A stretch of DNA of 55,864 bases from a virus, in the IMG/VR virus record IMGVR_UViG_3300018063_000005, positions 1 to 55,864 of that record, one strand, 5' to 3'. This document shows, in pieces, positions 22,864-32,058 of this stretch. The position numbers were made by a program, and so were the translations under genes. Position 1 is the stretch's first letter, and each line of letters starts with the position of its first letter. The notes beneath the pieces were generated by a model. That model worked only from the letters and a program-made list of their open reading frames with translations, made no database searches and had not been told where the DNA came from.

Positions 22864-25151
22864 GAGACGTGCTCCGAGGGCTCGCCGCCGGCGACGGTGC
22901 CGCCGGCCCCGGCCAGGAAGGCGTGGAGCTCGCGCTGCCGCTCGATGACGTCGGCCGCGTCGCCGGGCATCACCACGTCGCCGGCGACCACGCCCGTGCC
23001 TCCCGAACTCGCGACCAGGTCCAGCCGGTTCGCGGGCACGTTCGGGGTGGCGGTGAACGTGCCGCGCTTCGTCAGCAGGTCCGCGGTCCAGATCGCGACC
23101 ACGTCGCCGGCGAGGAAGTGGTCCACGTCGTGCCCGCTGCCGGAGAACATCGACGGGTGCACCAGCGTGACCGACGTCGCCGGCGAGCCCGTGACCGTCG
23201 CCACGATCCCGCTCGGCGCCTTGAAGCGCCCGCGCGTCGTGTACGGGGTCTGCGCGACGGAGAGCGTCACCGTGCACCGGTCGTCGTCGATCGTCTTCCG
23301 GAGCACCTCGAAGATCTCGCCTGTGAGACCGCGCGCGCCGGTCGCGACGTTCGGGAGGTGGGGCAGCTCGAGCCGCACAAGCTCGCCCTCCTGGACGTCC
23401 AGGTCGTCGTAGAGGCACTCGACCCCGAACACCGGGAGCTGCTGCCCGACGCGCTCGCGGAGGACCTCGCCGAGCCGGCGCGCGACCATGTCGGCGTCGG
23501 TGGAGAGGCCGGCCCCGTAGGATCCCCCGCTCGCGCTCCCGCTCCACTGCCCGCTGGTCTCGAACGCCTGGTCGCGCCACGCACCCGCGTAGAGCTCCTG
23601 CGTCTCGGTGAACTCGAAGCGGTACCGCTGGCGGTAAGGCCCGCGTTCGCCGCTGTCGAGCCCGGGGTCGTAGTCGCAATCGAAGAGCACCCGGCCGACG
23701 ATGTCGTCGACGTAGCTCTCCCACGTGGCGACGGCGGCGATCCGCTGGACGTCGAGCGTCCGGACCACGAGGCCCGGGATCGGGGCCGACATGCGGCGGA
23801 TCGTGAGCCGGCCGTCGAGCAGGTGGACGGGGTAGCAGGCGAAGAGGCGGAGCGTCCGCGCGACCCACTCGATGAACGACGCGGGCTCCTCGAGCAGCTC
23901 CTGGTGCCGGACGGAGGGGAGCCAGAGGTCGCGCAGCGCCTCGATCCCCGCCACGTCGACCCGTTCCTGCCCGGCGCCCAGGCCGAACCCCTCCGGCAGC
24001 GTGTCGTAGACGCTGTTCGAGGCGTCGCCCGTCCTCGAGAGCAGGAGCTGCAGGAAGAGGTCGAGCGGGTGATCCCCCTTCGAGAAGTGCGACCCGACGG
24101 CCACGGGGAAGCCCGATGCGCTCTTCCCGATCAGCGCGAGGACCTCGACCACGTCGTCGCCGGCGTGATGCTGGTCCTGCAGCGTGTTCATCTGCCCCCG
24201 GCCGTCCACCGTAGACGATCCGTCGAAGACGATCGTGTCGGCCGCCGTCGCGTGTCCGGACACGAGCTCGTCGCCGATGCGCACGAGGATCGCCTCGCCC
24301 ACCACGAGCGGCGCCGTCAGGCTCGCGGCCTCGATGACGAGGCGGTCGGTGCTGGCGGCGGGCTCGCCCTCGTTCCCGTCGAAGCCGCCGGCGGAGTCGA
24401 CGAGGCCCACGGCGAGGCGGCCCTTCCTCTGGGTGCCGAAGACGCGCCGCTTCAGCTCCGACCCGATCGACTCCATCGTGAGGCGGACGGCGAGGGCATC
24501 GTCGGTGGGGTCGATCCCGACGATGGTCCCAGCCCAACGGATGAAGCCTCCCGCGTCGGTGCCGTCGAAGGTGACGCGGAGCTCGGCGCGGCGCGTCTTT
24601 ACGGCGCGCGGGTAGGGCGTCACGGCATCGCCGGCGGTGTGGGGCAGCGCGGCGGGCGTGCCGAGCATCGCATACGCGCCGCGGGTGAGCCCCGAGAACG
24701 TGCCGCCGGCGAGCGCGGTGTAGCTCGCGGTCTCGCGGCCGACGAAGAGGTCCCCCCCGCCCGCCTCGAAGCCGGCGGCCGAGCCGGTGACACCCAGGGA
24801 CGCCGGGGCGGCGGTGATGTCGGCGGCGAGCCGCGCGGTGCCCGGGCGCGTGGTCCCGAGCAGGAGGAGGGCGCTCCCGTCGTCGTCGTCGAGGACCTCC
24901 GCGGTGAGCTGCCCGATCGAGGAGGTCCCGTCGAGAGGCCGGGCCTCCTGCTCGACGCCGGCGGGGATGGCCATGAGGAGCGGCAGGATCCCGCGGCGCC
25001 GCTCGGCCGCGGGACGGGCCGCGAAGAACGATGCGTCGGCGGCGAACGTCCCGTAGGCGTAGGGCATCCCCTCCACCTCGAGCCAGAACAGTGGGCGCAC
25101 CTCGGCCCGGGCCAGCGCGATCGCGGCGCTGGCGGGGAGGCTCGCGGGCAT
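22860..25151 (-). CDS. Large tail hub/baseplate protein (Tal-like)
   Basis: This 763-residue protein is the largest of the tail module. The order tape measure, distal-tail protein, then this gene is that of siphophage tails, where the third is the central hub or tail-associated protein. It is beta-rich with long acidic turns (TAEVLDDDDGSALLLLG, FIRWAGTIVGIDPTDD). A central segment LPSVRHQELLEEPASFIEWV leads into LDVQEGELVRLELPHLP, a pattern seen in hub domains that set element orientation. No lysin domain is visible within it. Function is by position and size. Confidence 0.7.
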   Translation of the reverse strand: MPASLPASAAIALARAEVRPLFWLEVEGMPYAYGTFAADASFFAARPAAERRRGILPLLMAIPAGVEQEARPLDGTSSIGQLTAEVLDDDDGSALLLLGTTRPGTARLAADITAAPASLGVTGSAAGFEAGGGDLFVGRETASYTALAGGTFSGLTRGAYAMLGTPAALPHTAGDAVTPYPRAVKTRRAELRVTFDGTDAGGFIRWAGTIVGIDPTDDALAVRLTMESIGSELKRRVFGTQRKGRLAVGLVDSAGGFDGNEGEPAASTDRLVIEAASLTAPLVVGEAILVRIGDELVSGHATAADTIVFDGSSTVDGRGQMNTLQDQHHAGDDVVEVLALIGKSASGFPVAVGSHFSKGDHPLDLFLQLLLSRTGDASNSVYDTLPEGFGLGAGQERVDVAGIEALRDLWLPSVRHQELLEEPASFIEWVARTLRLFACYPVHLLDGRLTIRRMSAPIPGLVVRTLDVQRIAAVATWESYVDDIVGRVLFDCDYDPGLDSGERGPYRQRYRFEFTETQELYAGAWRDQAFETSGQWSGSASGGSYGAGLSTDADMVARRLGEVLRERVGQQLPVFGVECLYDDLDVQEGELVRLELPHLPNVATGARGLTGEIFEVLRKTIDDDRCTVTLSVAQTPYTTRGRFKAPSGIVATVTGSPATSVTLVHPSMFSGSGHDVDHFLAGDVVAIWTADLLTKRGTFTATPNVPANRLDLVASSGGTGVVAGDVVMPGDAADVIERQRELHAFLAGAGGTVAGGEPSEHVS

Positions 25152-25157
25152 CTCGGG

Positions 25158-25892
25158 TCACCCCACCTTCAGCAGCTTCAGGTCGACGCTGTAGAGCGCG
25201 AGCCCGCGCGAGACGCGCCGGCGCGGGAGCTCCTTGGCCGTCTCGAGGTCGAACGTGTAGACCCCCGCCGACGTGACGCCGTCCGGGTAGTAGCGGAACG
25301 TGCCCCACTCGTCGAAGAGCCGCTCGAGCGACTCGCCGGAGATGACCTCGTCCGCCTTGAAGACGAAGCGCCCGGGGAGGAGCTCGAAGCTGATCCGCCG
25401 CTCGTACCGCGTCGCGAACGTGAGGCCCTTCACGTTGCCGGCGAGCGAGCGTCGCTGCCGGCGCTCGTAGACGGGCAGGTCGCGCGTGTCGTCCGCGACG
25501 GGCTCCGGGGGGTACCACCCGCTGTCGTGCAGGTTCGGCGCCGTGGTGGGCGTCTGGCCGAAGACCGCCTCGTCCGTCAAGCCGTTGCCGGCTACGAAGC
25601 CCAGGCGCACCCAGTGCGAACCGGCGCGCGGGCGGATGTACATCGTCCGCCCGACGGCGCACGTGAACACGAAGCGCCCGTCCTCAGCGATCACCACCGT
25701 GATGCCCGCCAGCCCCTCCATCGCGCTGAGCGCGTCGTCGACAGCCGTGCACCACGCCTCGGGCGTGTCGTACGTTCCTGGCGCGATCGTCGCCGTCCGA
25801 TCCGGCTCCTGGTCGAACGTGAAGAGCATCTCGTCACGGTCGCCCGGGACTACGGTGACGGGGCGGAAGATCTTCGGGATCGGGAGAGCCAT
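25158..25892 (-). CDS. Distal tail-like protein
   Basis: This is a 244-residue protein between the tape measure and the large hub, the usual place of the distal tail protein (Dit). The N-terminal half (MLFTFDQEPDRTATIAPGTY, WCTAVDDALSAMEGLAGITV) suggests a domain for particle sampling of small strands. The C-terminal half has YERRISFELLPGRFVFKADEV and FDEWGTFRYYPDG. No strong family motif was recognised. It is separated by one base from the tape measure stop and by six from the hub start. Confidence 0.65.
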   Translation of the reverse strand: MALPIPKIFRPVTVVPGDRDEMLFTFDQEPDRTATIAPGTYDTPEAWCTAVDDALSAMEGLAGITVVIAEDGRFVFTCAVGRTMYIRPRAGSHWVRLGFVAGNGLTDEAVFGQTPTTAPNLHDSGWYPPEPVADDTRDLPVYERRQRRSLAGNVKGLTFATRYERRISFELLPGRFVFKADEVISGESLERLFDEWGTFRYYPDGVTSAGVYTFDLETAKELPRRRVSRGLALYSVDLKLLKVG

Positions 25893-25893
25893 C

Positions 25894-27729
25894 CTACGAG
25901 GCCTCCGTCTTCATGCCGAGCCTGTCGGCGAGCTGCATGCGCCTTCCGGCTCGCCGTGCGGTCTCGGCCGGCGTTTCAAATGGATCTCCGATCACTACGT
26001 AGACGATCTCGCGCGTGACCGTCGCGGCGGCCTGGCCCGTGAAGCCCGGCTGCTCGTAGCGGCCGCCTGACACATCGCTCCCCGAGCTCGTCCCGGCGCC
26101 CTCGTTGCTCTTGCGCGCTGCCTCGACGTCGGCTCGCTCCGCCGCGGTCATCCCGCGGTTCGCCCCGATGAACGCGGCCGCGGTCCCTGCAGCCGCGGCG
26201 ACGAGGCCCCAGGTGCCCGCCGAGGCGAAGTGCTTCGCGGCCGCGTCGGGGTTGTAGATGGCGAGCGAGGCGAGCCCGAGGGCGGTCTCCTTCAGCGCCT
26301 CGACGACGGCCTGCTGCCCGACGCCCGCGAGGGAATCCTGGACCATCGCGGCGATCGAGGCAGCCGAGAGGTCCGCGGTCTCCGCCGTGGTCTGCCCCTG
26401 CGCCCGCATCGCGGCCTCGTAGGCCCGCGAGCCGCGCAGCAGCTTGCCGTACTCCGCCCCCATGCTCGTGCTGAAGGATGACCACGCGCTCTTCGCGGCG
26501 TCCCGGGCGATCCGCTCTGCGGTGGCTTCCTGCGGCACGATGGCGAGGCGCTTGCGGGAGTACTCCTGCTGGATCCTGAGCTTCAGGTCCTCCTGGTCCT
26601 GGACGATCTTCAGCTGCGCGACGTACCACTCGTCCAGCTCCTGCAGCTCGCGCCCCTTCGCTTCGTTGCCGCCCGCCTCATCGAGGTACCGGTAGTGCTG
26701 TCGGAGCGCGGCGAGGTCCTTCTCGCGCTGCAGCATGCGGGCGCCGCGCTCCGACGCAAAGGCGGCCTCGGCGGCGAGCTGCTCGTCGATCTCCTCGTGC
26801 TGCGCTTTCGCCCGCAGCGTCGCCATCTCAGCGAGGCGCTGCTTCTCGCGCTCGGCCTCGGCCTTGGCGCGCTCGAGGCGCTTCTCGGCCTCGCGCTTCT
26901 CCTTCTCCTCGCGCTCCTTCCGCGCCTTCTCCGTTGCCTCCGCGGCAGCCTTGGCTGCCTCCTCCTCCGCGTAGACCTGGATCCGCTTCTTGGCGTCGGC
27001 GAGGCGCTGCTCCGCGGGCCCCATCGCCCGCTCGACGGCCGCGATCTGCGCCATCAGCGCGGCGGCCGCCGAATCCTCCCCGGCCCCGCCACCGATCGAG
27101 AGGACGTCCCGGCGGCCCTTGTGGATCGCGAGCTCGCGGTTGAGCTTCTCGAGCTCCTCGCGCTCCTTCTTCGTCGAGTCGGTGAACTGGCGCTGCGCGT
27201 CGATCATCTCGCGCTGCGACTGCGGGATGCCGGCGAGCGAGAGGTGCAGGTCCTCGAAGTGCCGGGCCTGCTTCGCCATCTCCTCGGTGTGCTTGGCGGT
27301 CGCCTCGGCCGCGGCCTTCGCGGCCTTCTCCTCCGCCTCGAGGTACTCGGTGAACCACTTCACGCCGATCGTGGCGGCCTCGATCGCCAGGCCGAGGCCG
27401 AGGCCGCCGGCGAGCCCGGCGGTGAGCCCCATCACGACGTCGTGCGCCTTCGTACCGATCGGGATGAAGCTCGCGAACTCGGAGACGAAGTACTTCGCCG
27501 TCGCGCCTTCCTGCTTCTGCTCCCGGCGGAAGTCGCGCATCCCGCCAGTGAGCTTCTCGAGGAAGCCGACCGGGTCCTGCGGCGTGCCCGGCTTCGGCAC
27601 CGGCGGCGTGAGCGGCGGGTCGTTCTCGTGCTTCTTGCGGAACCCCTTGAGCGCGGCGTCGGCCTCCTCGGTCGAGAGGCGGAATGGGAGGACGAACTCG
27701 CCGATGGTGATGGAGGCGCCGACGGTCAT
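25894..27729 (-). CDS. Tape measure protein
   Basis: This is a 611-residue protein. Hydrophobic helices at about 95-130 (AHDVVMGLTAGLAGGLGLGL) and 495-525 (GTWGLVAAAAGTAAAFIGAN) flank long charged coiled coils (about 135-400: AAKAAAEATAKHTEEM, REEKEKREAEKRLERAKAEAE). That is the composition of a tape measure, which sets tail length and passes DNA at injection. By the rule of about 0.15 nm per residue the tail would be near 90 nm, which is only an estimate. It follows the frameshifted chaperone genes, as expected. Confidence 0.88.
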   Translation of the reverse strand: MTVGASITIGEFVLPFRLSTEEADAALKGFRKKHENDPPLTPPVPKPGTPQDPVGFLEKLTGGMRDFRREQKQEGATAKYFVSEFASFIPIGTKAHDVVMGLTAGLAGGLGLGLAIEAATIGVKWFTEYLEAEEKAAKAAAEATAKHTEEMAKQARHFEDLHLSLAGIPQSQREMIDAQRQFTDSTKKEREELEKLNRELAIHKGRRDVLSIGGGAGEDSAAAALMAQIAAVERAMGPAEQRLADAKKRIQVYAEEEAAKAAAEATEKARKEREEKEKREAEKRLERAKAEAEREKQRLAEMATLRAKAQHEEIDEQLAAEAAFASERGARMLQREKDLAALRQHYRYLDEAGGNEAKGRELQELDEWYVAQLKIVQDQEDLKLRIQQEYSRKRLAIVPQEATAERIARDAAKSAWSSFSTSMGAEYGKLLRGSRAYEAAMRAQGQTTAETADLSAASIAAMVQDSLAGVGQQAVVEALKETALGLASLAIYNPDAAAKHFASAGTWGLVAAAAGTAAAFIGANRGMTAAERADVEAARKSNEGAGTSSGSDVSGGRYEQPGFTGQAAATVTREIVYVVIGDPFETPAETARRAGRRMQLADRLGMKTEAS

Positions 27730-27740
27730 CGCTGGTCACC

Positions 27741-28109
27741 TCAGAGGGGAGCGTCGGGGAGAACGACCGGGCGGCGTGGTGCGACCTGCCGGATCCGCTC
27801 CGCCTCGCGGAGGTCGGCGGCGACGTCCAGACACCGGAGCACCTCGAGCAGGAGGGCCGGCGCGCGGACGTACGCGCGCGCGTCGAGCTTCCCGCCCGTG
27901 CGCGCGTGGAAGTCGATCCAGGCATCGAAGGTCGGGTGGAGAGCTGTGCGCGGGCAGCCGCGCCATGTAAACCGCTGGTGGAACGCCCACTCGCGCGGCC
28001 CCTCGCAGGAATCTCGCTTGCCGCTGTTGCTGGCCTGCAGGTCGCCGCTCTTGTCCTTCGCGCAGGCCGCGCAGGAGAACATGCCCCGGTCCATCAGGGC
28101 GGCGACCAT
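27741..28109 (-). CDS. Tail assembly chaperone T part (also read by -1 frameshift)
   Basis: This is a 122-residue frame from ATG 28109, whose ATG overlaps the stop of the upstream gene (TGATG). It has a possible metal site (FSCAACAKDK ... DSCEGP) and then a mostly helical region. The same frame is entered from the upstream gene at the A AAA AAC slippery site, giving a G-T fusion of 320 residues. In lambda-like tails the T part of such a fusion binds tail tube protein during assembly. Independent translation from the ATG is possible as well. Confidence 0.75.
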   Translation of the reverse strand: MVAALMDRGMFSCAACAKDKSGDLQASNSGKRDSCEGPREWAFHQRFTWRGCPRTALHPTFDAWIDFHARTGGKLDARAYVRAPALLLEVLRCLDVAADLREAERIRQVAPRRPVVLPDAPL

Positions 28110-28702
28110 CAGCCGTTTTTTCGCACCTCCTCGAGCTGCTGCCCGAGCACGATGAAGAGCGCGAGCTCGGCGAGGATGCGGGAGGCGGCGTAGACCTCGA
28201 TCGTCGCCTTCGCGACGACGTCGAAGGGCTCGCCGTCGAAGCGCTCGGCGGTGGTGGCGAAGGCGACCTCCGTCCCGTCGCGCCGACGCAGGCCGGCGTG
28301 CCCGCGCACGCTCCACCGGACGACCTCGCGCGCCCAGCGGAAGTCGGCGAGGGCGCGCTCCTCCAGGTCGGCGATCCCGCGGACCGAGCGGCCGAGGGCG
28401 TCGATCGCCGCCTTCTTCGCGCCAGGGATGTGCCCGACGAGGAACACCGGGCCCGAGCCGGGGAGGTAGCCAGCGAGCTCGCGCTCGGCCTCCTCGCGCA
28501 CGGCGCGCACGCGGAGCAGCTCCCGGGCAGCTGCGGCATCCGGGGCAGGGTGCTCGGGGGGCGCGGTGGCGCGGACCGCCTCCAGCTTCTCCTCCGCCTC
28601 CTTCTCGATGTGCTTCCGGATCTCGAGCCGCTGCTCGAGCACGGCCTTGCTGAAGTCGAGCTGCCACGTCTCGCTCGGATCGAGCGCGATCACGTTGTCC
28701 AT
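28109..28702 (-). CDS. Tail assembly chaperone G
   Basis: This is a 197-residue protein in the classic place of the tail chaperone, between the tail tube gene and the tape measure gene. It is helical and charged (IRKHIEKEAEEKLEAVRA, AVREEAERELAGYL, ALADFRWAREVVRW). Its last codons are GTG CGA AAA AAC GGC TGA, so the slippery heptamer lies just before the stop. Most product should be this 197-residue form, with a minority extended into the next frame. Homologues guide the tape measure during tail assembly and are absent from the virion. Confidence 0.82.
   Translation of the reverse strand: MDNVIALDPSETWQLDFSKAVLEQRLEIRKHIEKEAEEKLEAVRATAPPEHPAPDAAAARELLRVRAVREEAERELAGYLPGSGPVFLVGHIPGAKKAAIDALGRSVRGIADLEERALADFRWAREVVRWSVRGHAGLRRRDGTEVAFATTAERFDGEPFDVVAKATIEVYAASRILAELALFIVLGQQLEEVRKNG
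28115..28121 (-). promoter_or_regulatory. -1 programmed frameshift site A AAA AAC
   Basis: On the minus strand the zero frame reads CGA AAA AAC GGC TGA, so the heptamer A AAA AAC has the correct X XXY YYZ phase. A -1 slip continues CGG CTG ATG GTC into the open T frame to 27741. This is the standard G/GT arrangement of siphophages. Confidence 0.85.
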
Positions 28703-28737
28703 GGTGGAGGCGCCCTCCGGAGGCGCCGGGGGGAGGA

Positions 28738-29925
28738 TCAGCAGAGCGCGAACGTGAACGACGGCACGCCCGCCAGGGGAGTGCGCAGGATCCGGCAGGT
28801 GAACTCGCGCGCGTCGAGCCCGTTGACCGACGTCGGCTTGACGTCCGCGATCTCGACCGTCGGCGCGACGATGACGATCGAGTTGCCCGGGCCGCCCTGC
28901 GTCATCTCAAGGAGCAGGTCGAAGGAGGTGCGAGCCCGGTACTTCGCCTCCAGCGCTGCGCACCCGTCGTTCCAGAAAGCGGTGAAAGTGAAGCCGAGCT
29001 TCACGCCACGGACGAAGAAGCCGTTCAGCCCGCCGGGACCGCCCGTGTACGGGCGCGGCTGCACGTCGTTCTGGTACGAGAGGGCGAACGAAGCGACCTT
29101 CTGCTCGGCGGCGTCGACCCAGAAACGCGACGACCTGGCGAAGACCGACGCGACGGGCAGATCGACCGCGAGCGCGGGGGGCGTCAGCACCACGCCGTCC
29201 GAGTCCGCGAAGTCGGCGAACTGGAGATCGAACTTGAACCTCATCTGCTCGTTGGCGCTGCCGCCTGCCAGCTCGAACGTCCCGAGGCCGCCGCGCAGGA
29301 ACTTGTGCCAGTTGCCCGCCGCGCCGCTCGGGTCGACGCCCTCGACGTCGGCCCAGACGTGCTGGTGCCCGTACAGCGCGCGGGTGTACCGCGCGGCCCC
29401 GTAGAGGGACGCTCCAGACCCGCCCGTCAGGAACGGGAACGCCCGGCAGACCGTGGCGTCGAGGCCCGCGACCGAACGGACCTGGCGCACGCTGTAGCGA
29501 CCCGTGCCGGGATCGACGTAGCCGATGAGCTTGCCGGGTGCGTCCAGGCGCCCGGCCGTGGCGAGCTTCGGCACGGTCACCGTTCCGCCGGCCGCGCCCG
29601 TGTCGCCCGTGTCGAGGGCCTGGGCGCCGAAGATCGACTTCAGGAGCAGGCCCGCCTCACCGTCCTTCGCCGCGACGGCCGGGCCCGCGGGCGTCCCGAA
29701 GCCGCGCGCGTCCATCTCGAGCGCGAGCGACGCAACGGGCTCTCCGAGGATGGAGGCGCTCTGCTCACCGTCCGAGGAGAGGAAGTTGCGCTCGTAGGAC
29801 TTGCGGCCGTACGCGATCTCCGCCGCGAGGACCTGGGGCTGGACGAAGCCCGTGATCGCGTCCGTGAGGATGTCGGCGGGGGAGGGCGCGATGCGGATGC
29901 GGCGGAGGTCGGTGAGGACGGGCAT
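28738..29925 (-). CDS. Major tail tube protein
   Basis: This is a 395-residue beta-rich protein immediately upstream of the chaperone pair and downstream of the tail terminator, the standard place of the major tail protein. It reads LTDAITGFVQPQVLAAEIAYG at the start and has long strand segments such as FARSSRFWVDAAEQKVASFAL and GVKLGFTFTAFWNDG. The length fits the larger tube proteins that carry an extra surface domain. No sheath gene follows, consistent with a non-contractile tail. Confidence 0.75.
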   Translation of the reverse strand: MPVLTDLRRIRIAPSPADILTDAITGFVQPQVLAAEIAYGRKSYERNFLSSDGEQSASILGEPVASLALEMDARGFGTPAGPAVAAKDGEAGLLLKSIFGAQALDTGDTGAAGGTVTVPKLATAGRLDAPGKLIGYVDPGTGRYSVRQVRSVAGLDATVCRAFPFLTGGSGASLYGAARYTRALYGHQHVWADVEGVDPSGAAGNWHKFLRGGLGTFELAGGSANEQMRFKFDLQFADFADSDGVVLTPPALAVDLPVASVFARSSRFWVDAAEQKVASFALSYQNDVQPRPYTGGPGGLNGFFVRGVKLGFTFTAFWNDGCAALEAKYRARTSFDLLLEMTQGGPGNSIVIVAPTVEIADVKPTSVNGLDAREFTCRILRTPLAGVPSFTFALC

Positions 29926-29943
29926 GACGGGACCTTTCTCGAG

Positions 29944-30396
29944 CTACATCGTGTCGCGGTAGAGGACGACCAGGTCGACGAGCAGGAGCTTCGCGGCCTC
30001 GTCGTCGCCGACGGTGATCGAGGCCTTCGCGCGGCGGACGGTCGTCCCAGCCCAGGCGCCGCGGTTGAGCGCGCGGAGGAGGTGCGCCGTGTCGCTCGCG
30101 AGCTGGCGCTCGAGGGCGCGCTCGCCGCCCCCGACGAACGGGTAGCCGATCTCGATCGCGAGCCGCGTCTCGTGGTCCGCGACGCCGACGTTCAGCACGC
30201 CCTCGCCATCGGACGAGAGGTCCCGCGTTCCGCGGAACTCGATGTCGAAGCTCCGTCGCCGGCGAGCGGCATCGGCCTCGGTGGTCTCCGAGCTCCGACG
30301 GAAGCGCGTCGCGGGATCGACCGTTGGCACGATCGCCGCGAGCTTCTTCACGAGCTCGTCCATGACCTGCTCGATCGCGGGGGGCGCGGAGGGCAT
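29944..30396 (-). CDS. Tail terminator-like protein
   Basis: This is a 150-residue protein between the connector-type gene and the tail tube gene. An N-terminal helix IEQVMDELVKKLAAI is followed by strands (SFDIEFRGTRDLSSDGEG, LAIEIGYPFVGGG) and a last strand LLLVDLVVLYRDTM, the alpha/beta layout of tail terminators. Those proteins cap the finished tail and join it to the head. Position is the main support. Confidence 0.65.
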   Translation of the reverse strand: MPSAPPAIEQVMDELVKKLAAIVPTVDPATRFRRSSETTEADAARRRRSFDIEFRGTRDLSSDGEGVLNVGVADHETRLAIEIGYPFVGGGERALERQLASDTAHLLRALNRGAWAGTTVRRAKASITVGDDEAAKLLLVDLVVLYRDTM

Positions 30397-30399
30397 CGG

Positions 30400-31320
30400 C
30401 TACCTCACGATCCGCGCGAAGTGGACGTGCTGCTCGCCCTGCGCCTGCTTCGCGTCCTCGGCCGTGTCGTACCAGTCGGCGGCCTCGAGGGCTTCCTCGA
30501 GGGCGGCCTGGGCCTGCTCGCGCTTCTTCTCGGCCCACTCGACCCAGGTCGGCCCCCAGGTGTCCGCCGCGGTGGCGAGCGTCCGGAGGAGGTGCGCGAG
30601 CCGGAGGCGGTCGGGGTTCATCACCCGGTCCGCGTCCACGCCCGCGGCCGCGAGCCCGTCGAGAACGTCGTCCCAGGCCTCGGCGACGTCGTCGGTGACG
30701 ATCTCGACGTCGCCGGCGGTGCCGGGGACGCGCCCCTGGACGTCGCCCGCAGTGACCACCGGGCGGAGCACCCGGCGGCGGACCTCGTAGAGCTGATCGG
30801 CCGGAGGGTACGCCACACCCCCGAGCGAGTAGGACCACTCCGCCCGGAAGAGATACGCCGCGCCCGGGGAGCCCTGCTTCGCCGCCGTGGTCGCCGGCGC
30901 CGGCGTGTTGCCCGGCGTGAGGACGAAGGAGAGCGCCCAGCCGAGGACCTCGGAGGTCGGGGGGAGGTCGCGCCTCACGCCGCTCCGCAGCCGCACCGCT
31001 CCGTCGGCCGAGACGCCCACCACCTGGACATCCACGAGCTCGCCGTCGTCGGCCGCGCGGACGAGGTACTTCCGCCCGGGCTCCATGCCCGAGGTGTCCG
31101 CGATGATGAGCACCCTCGAACCGGCTTCGGCCTGGACGTCGAGCACCTTGTCGACGGGGTCGATGGTCGCCTCGGCGGCCTGGACCGGCGTGGGGAGCGC
31201 CTCGCCGCTCGAACGCACGCACGTCACCGTCGCCGCGGTCGGCTCGCCGCCGATGGTGGCCTCGGGCGGGTAGAAGACGAGGGTGCCGCCCTTGCCGGCG
31301 ACGAAGCGAGTTCGAGGCAT
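30400..31320 (-). CDS. Head-tail connector or adaptor protein
   Basis: This is a 306-residue protein. The N-terminal half is beta-rich (ATIDPVDKVLDVQAEAGSR, YLVRAADDGELVDVQVVGVS). The C-terminal half is helical (YEVRRRVLRPVV, EAWDDVLDGLAAAG, WVEWAEKKREQAQAALEEA). It lies three bases before the tail terminator gene and after the spanin-like genes, where head completion or adaptor proteins are found. Family not recognised; either a neck protein or a minor virion protein fits. Confidence 0.55.
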   Translation of the reverse strand: MPRTRFVAGKGGTLVFYPPEATIGGEPTAATVTCVRSSGEALPTPVQAAEATIDPVDKVLDVQAEAGSRVLIIADTSGMEPGRKYLVRAADDGELVDVQVVGVSADGAVRLRSGVRRDLPPTSEVLGWALSFVLTPGNTPAPATTAAKQGSPGAAYLFRAEWSYSLGGVAYPPADQLYEVRRRVLRPVVTAGDVQGRVPGTAGDVEIVTDDVAEAWDDVLDGLAAAGVDADRVMNPDRLRLAHLLRTLATAADTWGPTWVEWAEKKREQAQAALEEALEAADWYDTAEDAKQAQGEQHVHFARIVR

Positions 31321-31339
31321 CGGGGTGTCCCTCCGTGAG

Positions 31340-31663
31340 CTACGGGCGCGGCAGGCGGCGCGGAGCCCGCTTGTGGCCGGGCACGAGCTCGAGGATCTCG
31401 GCGTGGTCGTTCACTGCGTCGCGGAGCTGCTCGACGGTCCGCTCGAGCTCGGCGCGGCCATCGATGGCTCGGAGCGTGAGCTTCCGGATGTCCTCGAGCT
31501 TCCGGTTCGTCTCGCCCTGACGGAGCGCGCTGGCGTTGTCCTCGCGCTTCTCGTGACGGTGCACGATGAGGGCGACGCCGATCGTCCCGAGGGCCACGAT
31601 GGTCAACGCGATCAGCGCGCCCACCGCCACGAGGAGAGCTGCGGGTACGACGGCTGCGTTCAT
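31340..31663 (-). CDS. Membrane-anchored coiled-coil protein (i-spanin candidate)
   Basis: This is a 107-residue protein. Residues 5-36 (VVPAALLVAVGALIALTIVA, then LGTIGVALIV) span the membrane. Residues 37-95 (RHEKREDNASALRQGETNRK, LEDIRKLTLRAIDGRAELER, TVEQLRDAVNDHAEIL) are a coiled coil. An N-terminal span with a periplasmic coiled coil is the layout of an inner-membrane spanin. A lipoprotein gene of o-spanin type lies 400 bases upstream in the same operon. It overlaps the gene before it by ATGA. Confidence 0.6.
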   Translation of the reverse strand: MNAAVVPAALLVAVGALIALTIVALGTIGVALIVHRHEKREDNASALRQGETNRKLEDIRKLTLRAIDGRAELERTVEQLRDAVNDHAEILELVPGHKRAPRRLPRP

Positions 31664-32058
31664 GGAGCCCTCGGTCGGATGATGCGGGCCTGCGGCACCG
31701 GGCGCGCGGGGAGCGGCCCCGAGATCCGGTCGAGGAGGATGGCGAAGACGCCCGCCTGCTCGTCGGCGACGCGCTCGAGCGCCTGCGTCTGGCGGCCGAT
31801 CGCCTCGGTCTGCTTGTCCATCGCCTGGACGATGGTCGCAACCTGCGCTCGATGTTGGTCCCGCTCGTCGTAGATGCTGGCTTTCGTGACGCCCCACATC
31901 TCGACGACGAGCCAGAGGACGAGGCTCGCTGCCGAGCCCGACGCCACGAGCCGGCGGGCCTTCTTGCGCGCGCCCTCATCCTGTGGGCGTTGCCCGTAGA
32001 GGATCGCCCCGAGGAGGCGCGCCAGCGACGCCCAGCCGCCAGTCGTCCGGGTCGTCAC
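31660..32058 (-). CDS. Membrane protein with C-terminal coiled coil
   Basis: This is a 132-residue protein from GTG 32058, overlapping the lipoprotein stop by GTGA. A basic N-terminus (GARKKARRLVASG) precedes a span near 43-62 (ASLVLWLVVEMWGV). A coiled coil follows (YDERDQHRAQVATIVQAMDK, QTEAIGRQTQALERVADEQA) and then a proline-rich end. Like the next gene it could be an inner-membrane spanin partner. Two such proteins in a row is unusual. Confidence 0.6.
   Translation of the reverse strand: MTTRTTGGWASLARLLGAILYGQRPQDEGARKKARRLVASGSAASLVLWLVVEMWGVTKASIYDERDQHRAQVATIVQAMDKQTEAIGRQTQALERVADEQAGVFAILLDRISGPLPARPVPQARIIRPRAP

Noticed and set aside
21493-25662. A continuous leftward open frame of 1,389 codons
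   Set aside because: Only the last 457 codons look like a protein. The rest is an arginine/proline-rich shadow of the hub and distal-tail genes, a usual effect of GC-rich third positions.
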